A stretch of DNA of 64,000 nucleotides, taken from NCBI GenBank assembly GCA_023213315.1, contig JAKCPI010001711.1, positions 124,001 to 188,000 of the forward strand, in the 5' to 3' direction. Origin of the DNA: Euborellia annulipes (taxonomy: Eukaryota > Arthropoda > Insecta > Dermaptera > Anisolabididae). Made by a program: the position numbers and the translations under genes. The notes beneath the pieces were generated by a model. That model was not told the origin of the DNA. It saw nothing but the letters and a program-made list of their open reading frames with translations, and searched no databases. Of the stretch, positions 1-10,400 are shown in pieces (position 1 is the stretch's first letter; the number at the start of each line of letters is the position of its first letter).

Positions 1-195
1 GACGATTAATTGTTAGAAATACAAAGTTAACAGTATTATATTCAATTATCATTGTAAATCAATGGATAGATTGTAATAAGTCCTAAGCGAGCAAGTCACT
101 CACTCTTAATACAAATAGCCCAATTAAATATTGTTTAATTTACAATGATAATTGAATATAATACTGTTAATCTTGTATTCTAACAATTAATCGTC
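1..195. repeat. Long inverted repeat next to the hammerhead motif
   Basis: Bases 1-58 are almost perfectly complementary to about 136-195, with a spacer of about 77 bases. The right arm ends exactly where the hammerhead core at 196 begins, so it also supplies the 5' strand of ribozyme stem I. The left arm therefore looks like the start of a second, head-to-head copy whose core lies beyond the window edge. Confidence 0.8.
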
Positions 196-238
196 CTGAG
201 GAAGGTCGTGATTTGAGACCGAAACGTCGACGGTTAAT
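186..238 (+). ncRNA. Hammerhead-type self-cleaving ribozyme motif (HHR-1)
   Basis: Core CTGAGGA at 196-202 (fits CUGANGA), stem II GGTC 204-207 with GACC 217-220 around a 9-nt loop, then GAAAC and GTC ending at 228. Stem I pairs 186-195 with 229-238: ten pairs including one G-U. The short ACGT around the cleavage triplet could form stem III between two molecules, as proposed for the minimal dimeric hammerheads of Penelope-like elements. One extra A (203) sits between core and stem II, a departure from the textbook fold. Cleavage would fall after base 228. Activity is untested. Confidence 0.65.
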
Positions 239-300
239 AATTAAATAAAACTTTTTATTTAATTCCTTGGCTGCAAAGTCTCCTATACCCAAGTAAGATT
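229..300 (+). mobile_element. Tail following HHR-1, probable Penelope-like/retrozyme-like 3' segment
   Basis: After the ribozyme come an A/T-rich tract and a CCTTGGCTGC block. Similar blocks (GGCTGC or variants after a T-rich tract) follow the GAAACGTC motif at 5895, 23030 and 46500, suggesting the same element family. No protein-coding part is present. Confidence 0.4.
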
Positions 301-678
301 TTATTTCTTTTACAGAAATAGGTACCAAAAGTGGATCAGAAATATTTATATTTGAATAAAAAATTTGTTAAAGTTCCATTCTCACTCAACTCATAGCCCA
401 ACAGTCGCAATACGAAATCGAAAATTCGAAATCGTAGCCTAAAGTGATTTTTGTTATAAACATACAATATTTTTCTCTAGATAAATCACAAAAAGTTAAA
501 ATTTAAGGATTACAATATTTACTTTATAATAGAGTGAGGGAAAAATATTTGAATTAAATGAAAACATTTCAACATGATTTTAATAATTAACCCTTTGAAT
601 TTATCAAAGATTTATATATCAGCATATAATTTATTTAAAAATGAATAAGAAATGTAAAAAATTTAAGAGATTACTTAC
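301..678. other. AT-rich stretch, nothing recognised
   Basis: No open frame, repeat family copy or RNA motif that I can support. Confidence 0.6.
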
Positions 679-806
679 AAATGAAGGGGTACTGGAATTA
701 ACGCCGACCATCGCTCTGACCACGTCTAACAGAACCGGCCACTGTACCCTTACTAAATGATAGCGAACTAGTTGGCTGGAATTCAGGTTAGAAGCCGCTG
801 TGGACC
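679..806 (-). other. Candidate minus-strand exon
   Basis: An island of higher GC bounded on the minus strand by a perfect donor gtaagt (678-673). Two possible acceptors exist: ttccag (exon start 775) or cgacag (exon start about 806). With the nearer acceptor, one frame reads PTSSLSFSKGTVAGSVRRGQ and a few more residues to a TAA at 700-698. With the farther acceptor, another frame is open throughout. A stop before a donor would imply a noncoding or 3' UTR exon. I do not recognise the peptide. An AATAAA on the minus strand lies near 630. Confidence 0.25.
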
Positions 807-1252
807 TGTCGAAACAAGAATAAAACCATGTAGAAAAATATATCTATATATAATCGTCTGTGTGAGAAATGTATGCGTGTGAGTGAGCACAAAGAGATAA
901 TTATAATATTTCCTATTTAAAGCAAATAAAATAAATAAAAATATTTTCTTTTTTAATAATTCATTACCTGAATGAATAGACGTAAAAAATTAAATATGTA
1001 ATATAGTATTAATCCTTTATAAACAAATTGTATTTTTTAAATTTATTCACTCTATTGATTTTAAATATGAAAATAGATGTTACGTTAGAATTTAATCGGG
1101 TCAGAGTGCATTGGCCCTTTTAATACTTGGACAAGAACAATAAGCAGATGCATTATAAATAATTTTTTTTTTTGCCAATTTTTAATGTAGTCATTTTTTT
1201 AAACTATTTAAACCCTCGTCTATCATGATTTTGTAAAACAATACTGATTTTT
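807..1252. other. AT-rich stretch, nothing recognised
   Basis: No supported gene or repeat; only short A and T runs. Confidence 0.5.
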
Positions 1253-2025
1253 ACTTTCTCTTACCTATATGTATATGTTAATATACATGTATATAAATAT
1301 ATATATAGAGAGAGAGAAAGTATTGGATTCATGTCAAAAATTCGATGTCGAGATTTTGATGGATCTTCACGTTTTGAGGTCCCCTGAATCCAAAAAAGTG
1401 GTTTTCGCGACATGGTTTGTCTGTCTGTCTCTCTGGGTTCAATGTAAAGATTCATGTCAAAAATTCGATGTCCAGATTTTGATGTTTTGAGGACCCTTAA
1501 TCCAAAAAAGTGGTTTTCGCGACATGGAATGTCTGTCTGTCTGTGTGTCTGTGTGTGTTCAATTTTAAGCATGAGGTTGAAATTTTATATTTAAGTTAGA
1601 CACCTCCCCGGAACGTGAAAATAAGCTTTTAATCAAAATTGGCCAAAGAGCACTAGTACTTTACTGATGTAGTTTTTCAGTTTTTTTTCGATTTTCTCAA
1701 AATTCACTCCAACGATTTTTTTTTTAAATTCATAAATCAATTATTTTTTAGATGCTCTTTCAAATGATTATATATTCTCAATTTGTCATTGAAGACCACT
1801 TTACTCTTGCACTCCATAGAAAAGATAGGAGAAATGGTTGGCATGGTAACAAAAGGTAAATATTTTTCCATACTTATAAATTTTACATCTAAATTCAAAT
1901 GTTCCGTACTGTCGGGAACTAAATATATGTCGACACAAAAAATCTGGTGTGACAACACAAAAAAACTTTCGATTACCGAAGGTAAGAGAAAGTTGTGTGC
2001 TGTGCGCCAGCACGCCAGATTTTTT
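1253..2025 (-). mobile_element. Family E element, full copy (E1)
   Basis: Starts at ACTTTCTCTTACC just after a T run and ends with the hairpin half AGTTGTGTGCTGTG...CCAGATTTTTT. It carries the family's internal landmarks in reverse order (TTTTTGGATTCAGG block, GACAGA repeats, TCAATTTTAAGCATGA, ACTAGTACTTTACTGATG, ATGGTTG..ATGGTAACA, GTCGACACAAAAAATCTGG). The block around ATTCGATGTC is tandemly duplicated (1320-1435 and 1445-1560). It ends 354 bases before the first Lim1 coding exon. No transposase; a non-autonomous element of unknown class. Confidence 0.8.
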
Positions 2026-2379
2026 AACAATCAATTAAAATAATTAAAGAAAAAGAAATTTAAAACCAAATAAAATGAAATTATTTAATTAGAAATTCAG
2101 TTCAAAAAAATTCGGGCTATAAACCTACTAGTAAAATTTTTTAAATTTTAAAAATGTGAAAATTTTCATTGCTAGTAGCTATTTAATATGCAATTTCACT
2201 GGACTCATTTTCTAATGATAAAATTTTTTAATTTTTTTTTTTTTAATTATCTTGAACTTAGGGTTTAAAAGTACACTCACACTCTTAATCCGCCACTAAT
2301 CGGCTCTTCTTAAATTAATTTAAACAAATTTCTTATTTTATTTTTTTCAAATCTAGTTAAGATTGAGTTAACATTTCAG
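2026..2379. other. AT-rich DNA upstream of Lim1 exon 1
   Basis: Contains long A and T runs and an ordinary polypyrimidine and acceptor at the end. No promoter element can be supported; this is more likely intron or 5' flank. Confidence 0.4.
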
Positions 2380-2589
2380 GTCGTAGTGGGGCAATGTCCG
2401 TGCTAGTCTCTGCCACGACTCCCGGCGGTACTGGTCCAGGCTCAGCATCTGCGGCGGTTCCTGTTACTGCAGGTGCTGGCGGTGCTCTCGTACACGGAGG
2501 AAGTCAAGGAAGTGCAACAGGAAGTGCTCCCATGGGAGGTCCGGGAGGTCAGCATCCAGGCCCAGGCGGCATGCACCAAGGCGCTCTCG
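2380..2589 (+). CDS. Lim1: Lim1 exon 1: Gly/Ala-rich N-terminus
   Basis: Acceptor ttcag at 2375-2379 and donor G|gtgaga at 2589/2590, joining exon 2 in phase 1. The proposed start is ATG 2394, followed by about 65 residues rich in Gly, Ala, Ser and Pro with no domain. The frame is also open between the acceptor and this ATG, so the exon could belong to a longer reading frame from an upstream exon I did not find. Vertebrate LHX1 starts only one residue before the first zinc ligand. Translation might therefore instead begin at ATG 2697 in exon 2, which would make this exon 5' UTR. The open frame and high GC argue for coding. Confidence 0.7.
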
Positions 2590-5500
2590 GTGAGACTTAA
2601 TTTTCGGACAGACTTGTTTATCCCTTCTTCCTGAGGCTAGTTCTCTTTCCTTCTTCAGGTGGAGCCCTCGGTGGTGGTCTCGCAGGTGGTCCAGGGATGC
2701 TGGTCCACTGTCATGGCTGTGATAAGCCAATTACGGATAAATTCTTATTGAACGTTTTAGAAAGAACGTGGCATTCGGAATGTGTCCGTTGTCACGATTG
2801 TTTGACAACTCTTCAAGACAAGTGTTTCTCAAGAGAAGGAAAACTCTTCTGTCGACACGATTTCTATCGGTAACAAATACTTTTAATTATCACACTTAAT
2901 TTCAAATAAAAAAAAAAATTGAAGTTTTCTCCCAAAAAAAAATTTGTGTTGTTTAAAAAACAAGTTTTGTTTCATAAAATACAAATTAGAATTTTCTATA
3001 TTATATATTTTTTTGAAAAGAAAGAAACAGTAAATGAATAAAAAAATTTTTGATTCAAATTGTTAAAAAAATGAAGTATGTGTAATGCGGCCAATGTGCT
3101 CCCTCTCGCCCCCCCCCCCCCCACCCGTGGCCGAGAGTTTAAAGATGTTGAGAAATGTCAATAATGATAATCTAAAAGTTGTTTCGGACCCCAGGCAGTC
3201 CGATGATTTTTTTAAAATACCATAAAGTATAAATACTTGTAAATATGCCTGGGCTCTAATATACTATCGTAATTAATAATACGCCTAAACGGCCAAAAAT
3301 GGCGAAAAGACTTTAAAAAAAGGCGGTGATGTATAGTTAGAAATTGTTAAAAAAAAAAAAAATCGAATATTTCTCTGTATATATTTCATATATAGGGTAA
3401 GAGAAAGTAAAAGAGCTAGATATTTTTGAGCCGATTTATTGTAGGCATCTCGTCGATATTTCGGTGGCTAGGCGCCTAACATCTCCAGGACAAGAGGAGT
3501 TTCAGTTTAAATAATCCTTCTTACATTCGACAAAATCACAAATACTGTATTGAAAACAGGCTTTAAAGTTCACTGTTTCCTCATGGTTGACTTGAGATTC
3601 TTTCTCTGAAGATGGTAGGAGCCTAGCCGCCGAAACGTCGGATCCAAAAAAATTTTGTTCTTTTTCATTTCGAAATATTATTAAAGATTTTAGACATCGC
3701 ACCAAGTAGGGCTATATACATTATCCAAAAAGACATTTGTCTCATTTAAGGAATATTTTTTTTTAAATTTATTTAAGGTTTTTTTCGGCATCTATTTAGA
3801 CCGGCATTTGAGAAATATTTTATTCAATATTAAACCTTTTACTAATATATTCGACATCATGGGAATATTTATAAATAAATTCTTATTAATATTTTATAAT
3901 AATTTTTTCACCCTTTTCAAATGGTTATCAAAAACCGCGGTGAACACAATGATGTATTTAATAAAAACTATTATTATTTATAATATTCTATAGTATTCTA
4001 TTTATAGTGGGTTATCTAGCATAAATAAATTAATTAGTTCTAGTTATAGAATTTGATTTGTTTTGATATTTAGAAAACATTATTTTTCATTCTCGATATT
4101 GCAAACTCCTATCAAAGGCTTAATACTTAGTAGGTCGTCAAAAATTTTAATATAACTTCAATATTTTTGCTTTTTATTAGTGAACCGAAAAATTTCAACC
4201 TCTAAATAATTATCTCTTTCCTCAGCTACACCATTCCTCTGATAATTTGTTCAATTGGTATGAATTTTGAGAAATAGTAGCCTATTGCAATAATATAAAA
4301 TCGAATACTTTCTCTCTATATATTTCATATATAGGGTAAGAGAAATAAAAATAAAGAAAATTTGTTTTAGTCTGGGACCGGGTAATAATTTAATAACGAT
4401 TAGTGAGTGTGTATATTTGTTGGTGGGCCAAACGTCCCATGGTCCTCGGGTATACAACCTAGGATCTCCAGCCATTCCGGTTCATCAATTTGGTGTGCTC
4501 ACTCAAATTGTAAAATATTGACTTGAGGAATCGAGGTATTCATTGAATATTAATGTCTTATTCATATATATTGATCTCGAAAACTATTTATTTTGAAAAA
4601 AATTAGTTTCTCTAGGAGATAAAATAAATTATAAAAGACAAATTGGGAGAAAACAGAAAAATGGATAAATCAAATCCGTAGCTATTTTAGAAATTTTTGT
4701 TTCAGGCGTTATGGGACCAAGTGTTCCGGCTGTTCCGAGGGCATATCCCCTTCCGATCTTGTTCGCAAAGCACGTGACAAAGTGTTCCATTTAAATTGTT
4801 TCACATGTCTTGTATGTCGCAAACAACTCTCAACAGGAGAGCAACTCTACGTCCTCGATGATAACAACTTCATCTGCAAAGCAGACTATGTACAGGTGAG
4901 TACTTTTAAAGAAGAAATAAATAAAAAAAGAACTGAGTGCTGACACGAATCTGTTTATAGGGAAAAGCGTTGCCGACAGGAGGTGTCGGAGTTGGCCTCG
5001 GGACAGGTCAACCTGGCCTCGGAGCAGCCCAACATTTGAGTCATCACACAACGCATCCACATGGTGAGTACATAATTTTTCTTACAACGTTAGACATATA
5101 CATATTTAATAATGGTGATAATTAGAGGTTTTCGTTTAATTAATCCATAGAAAAGTATAGATGAAATTTTATTTTTTTATTATCTCTAAAAAATTACTTT
5201 TTTTTCGAAAAAATTTATTCTTCATTTTTCTTGACACTCATTTGTATAAAGTTTGATTAAGAAATTTTTTCTATAAAAATAAAAAAAATATTGATTTCTT
5301 ATATATAATTTTCTTATTATTCATTTTGTATTAATTAGACTTAAGTTAAAAAGATAGGTTTTTTTTTTTTTTTTAAACATTCATTCACATTTTTTTCTCA
5401 TTCACACTGACACTCACACACACATTCACTCAGTCTTTTCGGCAACTTAGGCCATTTAGGACTTTAGATGATAACCGTTGTAATTAATATATATATTGTG

Positions 5501-7349
5501 GGTTCAGGCATTTCTATTTAAGCCATCTGGTATCCAAATGGCTTAAATAAAATCATCGGACTGCCTGGGTCCGAACCCGCGACGTTTGGTATAGGAGGTA
5601 GGCACGCTACCTACCACGCCAAACTCGGGGGCAAAGATAGGATTTAATTTAATTGGTGTGTAGCGAACATTATTTAGAATAAATAAAATTTTTAATAATA
5701 GGAATAAAGAGGAATGCAGGGTAGGAAGCCTCAATTATTAAATCAAACTCCTTTGTTGCAAGACCTTTCAGGCAATTTTATTGTGCCAGATTTTTTTTTT
5801 AGAAAACTCAAATGCAACTAAAGATGGCACAATAAAATTGGCCGAAACGTCTTGAAACAAAGGAGTTTGATTTAATAATAGAGGCTTCCTACCTGGCTGC
5901 ATTCCTCTTCATTCATATTATTGAATTCTACACAGCCTTATTCGAATTATAAAAGAATGTTTGTAAAGGTTTAACTGGTCCACCATTCAGAAACGTTTCT
6001 AAAAAACAAAGCCTTGTTTTTATGAAATTTTTTAAAATTAAAATTGGTTTTCAATATTTAATTGATATATTTGAATTTAAAATAACAATTAAAGAAAAAT
6101 TTTATTAAAAAAATATTTTTTTCTTGTTAGGGAAGTTTCTGTGGTCAATTGACCTAAAATTTCAATTAAATTTTGGTTTTTAACCAAATATCTTATAAAA
6201 AAATAAATATAGATCGTCTTGTCCTCTAGTAGGCTTAGCCCACAAAATAAGAGCAGTTTATATAGTCTTTTTTTTGCGCCTGGGAAGTATAAATCCCAAA
6301 TGACCATTTCAGTAAAGGCGTTTCCATTCATTGCTCCAGATTAAAAAATGTATTTTCTTTAATGTGTCAGATCTTTATCATTCTTATTGTGGTAGATATT
6401 TCAGTTATTAGAGCTCTTCCTGACCAGCCCAAAACTTCGATTCAAAATTCACTCATTAGCTTTTTGTTTTGAATTTAATATTTAAAATTTTTGCCGACTT
6501 TGCACTCAAAGAGAAGGAAAAAATCTGGTGTGACTGGCGCACAGCACACAACTTTCTCTTACCCTTCGGTAAGAGAAAGTTGTGCACTGTGCTGGTCACA
6601 CCAGATTTTTTGTGTCGAGATATATTTAGTTTCCCATAGCACCTTAGTTTCAAACTTGCATTTTAAATGTTGATTGCTTGAAATAAACTATGGTTATTTT
6701 TCAAAATTTTAATCTCATATTTGGACATTTTATACACAATATAGATTCGTAAATAAATACAAAATTTCATAAGAATTGGAAAAAAAAATTTTAAATGCGT
6801 AAAAAGTTCCAAAGGGGACCCCCTTTTGAATCGAAATTAACATACAAATCCCTATAGGAAATTAACATTGGCCAAATGCGAAGATAAGGTAGAAAAATTT
6901 AAAACGTGTAGAAAGAGAGAAGATAGTTTTGTGAGAGAGAGAGATATGTTTTCTCCGAAAAAAAAATGGGCGTTTAAATAATAATTGATTTTTAATCTAA
7001 TAAAAAGAAAAAGATTTAAATTCGGTTACCATGGCAACCATTTATTTCTCCTATCTTTCCTATGAAGCACAAGAGTAAAGTGTGCTTCAAACAATTTTGA
7101 GGGCAAAACGAGAATATACATTTGAAAGAGCATCTAAAAAATAATTGATTTTTGAATTTTAATCAAAATCGTTAGAGCGAATTTTGAGAAAATCGAAAAA
7201 AACTGAAAAAGTACATCAGTAAAGTACTAGTACTTTTTGGCCGATTTTGATTAAAAGCTTATTTTGTCGGTCCCGGGGGGTGTTTAACTTAAATATAAAA
7301 TTTCAGCCTCATAGCTCAATTCCTTCATGCTTAAAATTGAACACACACA

Positions 7350-7428
<79 letters not shown>

Positions 7429-10400
7429 ACAGACAGACAGACAGACAGACAGACCATGTCGCGAAAATCACTTTTTTGGATTCAGGGGACCTCAAAACGT
7501 GAAGATCCATCAAAATCTCGACATCGAATTTTTGACATGAAACCAATACTTTCTCTCTATATATATATATATTACATATATACATAGGTAAGAGAAAGTA
7601 AAAAAAAAATAATAAATCCGAGATGTTCTCTTTCTCTTTAATTTTTCCAAGAGATAACTTTTTTTGTTCCCTTTTTTCCTCTCTCTCTCTCTCTTCCACT
7701 CTTCTCTCTTCAGGAAAGACGGGGGATCATTTTACGGGAAGAAAGGAAATTGAATTCTACTCCCTTGTCTGTAAGATAAAACTTCCCTTTTTTTTAAAGA
7801 GACATTTCATTTATTATATTTTTTTTTTAGGGGAAAAGCCATGATTTTTTTCTAATTATATGAAATCTTTGAAAAAAAAAAAAAAAACTTTTTTTTTTGA
7901 AGATTTTTGTTCCACAAAGAAAAGGAAAAGCAAAATTTACATTTTCGTAAAATTAAATTATTAATATAATAACTAGACAAATAGATATTATTAGTCTAAG
8001 ATCATTTAAAATCAAATTGTTTAATAAAATAAAAATGTCTAAAAATAATTTAATTAATTATAGAGTTAAATATTCCTAAATTTGGAATTTTTGTTGACTC
8101 CACAAGTATCTCCCGCAAACTAATCTATTGAGCAATAATTTTGTACCTTGTGGATTGGCCAAGTAATACTTTTGAACAAAATATTGTGCAATATATTGAT
8201 CGTGAGTAAGGGGCCGCTTTACTTTATATGTGTATGTTTATTTACTTATAAATACTGATGACTTCCGGGGGTCATTCCACACAATTGTTTTTCAGGGCCC
8301 CCTACGGTGCATAAAATAAATAATCACAGCCCTTTAAATATTAACCCTCACTATGCTCAATTTAGAATTTATATTTACATCAACAAATAAATAATCCAAA
8401 CGTTTAACTATTTGCTGAACCGTTTCTATAATAATCTAACGGCCTGGCCATACGATTCTTTTAGATGAGTGAAGAGTTGAAGTTAGTTTTATTATGCTTC
8501 GAATACGGAGAGTATGTTTAGCTGTCAAAATGACAGAGAGGGGAAGCGAATACCCCCTTTTTTGAAAAAGGGCGTTTCGGTGTCGCTTGTCTAAGCAAAG
8601 GGCGGCGCTTTTGCAAACCAATCAACGAATTCCTCTGGTGAGTGTGTGCGCATGCGCGGTTTCTTTCCCTCTCCCACCCACACACATTCAACACCCCCTC
8701 CCCCCGCCAACGGGCTTCTTCAACTTGCTTTATACTTTAATATATATACATATATAGATATACCCAGGGTGGTAATCTCTTTCCCCTCTGTTTATCCATT
8801 CACTTTTTAAGCAAAACCTTGTCGGAAAATAAGGAAACTTTGACACTTGAGACACTCAACTTTCATCTTACTTTCTTATTCAAAATAATTTTTTTTTTTT
8901 TAATGGCTATATGTCGAAAGATGAGAAGTAACCAGACAGAGAAATAAACAAATTTATCCAAACAAACTTTTTCAAAATGGAGTTGATATTAAAAATATTT
9001 GAACTATTTCATACAATTTACAGAATAGATATTTTGGTCATAAGAATCTTTTTAAAAAGAAAGAGTAAAAAAACGAACCCGGTACCCCAGGAATAAGAAG
9101 TCACGGGCCAAAAATATAAAATATTACTTATAATTTCTAACAGAATTTAAAATGTTATTCAATAACATCATGTTTTTCTCTCTATCAAGTATATTTTCTA
9201 AAAACAGATGTTTTAACATCATAAATTGGATGTTAAAAAGCAAAGTAATAACATCTGCTTTAAAAATTGATATTCTCTAAACCATGTTTTAACAACCACG
9301 TTAAAATTTTGCTTTTTAGCACCAGGTGTTAACGATTAATATGAAGATAGCTATGTTTTCTGCTTGTTAGTGTTTTTAGACCCCTCGATACTTTCGCGCA
9401 TGCGCATTACTTACTTGATTTGTTATTTTCAATCAAGTAGGCCTATCTGACATACCAGAATTCAAAAATGCTATTCTCTAAACAAAGTTTTTTTTTTTTT
9501 TTTAAACATTCACACATTGGGTATGCTTAAATGGCTTAAATAAAATCAACAGACTGCCTGGGATCCAAACCCTCGACGCTTGGTATACAAGGCAGGCGCA
9601 CTACCAACTACCCCAAGCCCGAGGGCTCTAAACAAAGTTCTAACAGCGATGTTAACATGTTGCTTTTACCTCAAATTGTCAAAATCATAACTTTACTTTT
9701 TAGGTTAAAGACGCCATTTTGATGCGTTAAAAACGGTGTTAAAATATTAAAGGCACCCCTAGACATGACATTAAAATTTAATTGACTAAATGTTAACGTT
9801 TTGGCGCTAAGGTTTTTGCTTACAGAATAGCAATGGAGCAAGGAGGTGTTAAAATGAATTAATGCTGTTACAGATGTTAAAAGTCAACGTTTTAGCTTAG
9901 AGAATAAACCTGTAGCCCTATATATTTTTCATTATATATAATTTTTTTGGAATTTCTGGGGGAAAGGGGGGGGGGGGTTTGATTCCTCATACCCCCCCCC
10001 TGGATACGGCACCGATAGAAGGTATTGGCGCAGGCAATCAAAGAATTTTCGATTCCCTTAGAAATTTGATTTATTTATTTGGATGCCAGCGCCTATATTT
10101 TCTAAACTTCAAGTTATATTCCAGCATATTTCTATACGAGTATAATTGTTAAAACAAAGAATTTTATTTTTTTCACACTATTGTGCTCTTCGAAATATTC
10201 TGCAATAAAGAATGCCACCAAATAGATTTGACTATAGGCCTACTTTCCAATGTAATGAATGATAAATCTTGAAGGAAATCGATTATTAATTTTTGACATT
10301 TTTTTTTCTAAACACCATTGGTATAATAAATAAGTGAGATGTTAAAAAAAAAAACAAATAATATTAAAATCTGGTGAATAGTTAAAAAATTATTCATTAA

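Larger units (their letters stand above)
9190..9906 (+). repeat. TTCTCTAAAC-type element interrupted by a SINE
   Basis: Sequence rich in repeated GTTAACA/TTTTAACA words, with ATTCTCTAAAC/GAGAATA boundary words. The part 9640-9906 is homologous to the reverse complement of 19618-19910 (shared TTAAAGGCACCCCTAGACAT and others). No coding capacity; class unknown. Confidence 0.55.

Noticed and set aside
1261..1572. Open frames with the peptide [22 protein letters not shown] recurring here, at 7327 and at 30403
   Set aside because: The recurrence is due to the family E repeat. Other copies have frameshifts and the opposite strand is equally open, so there is no sign of protein selection.
7247..7699. 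Open frames of up to 122 codons with His-Thr or Cys-Val repeats
   Set aside because: They are translations of the (CA)n tract inside a family E element; the same DNA in other copies does not keep the frame.
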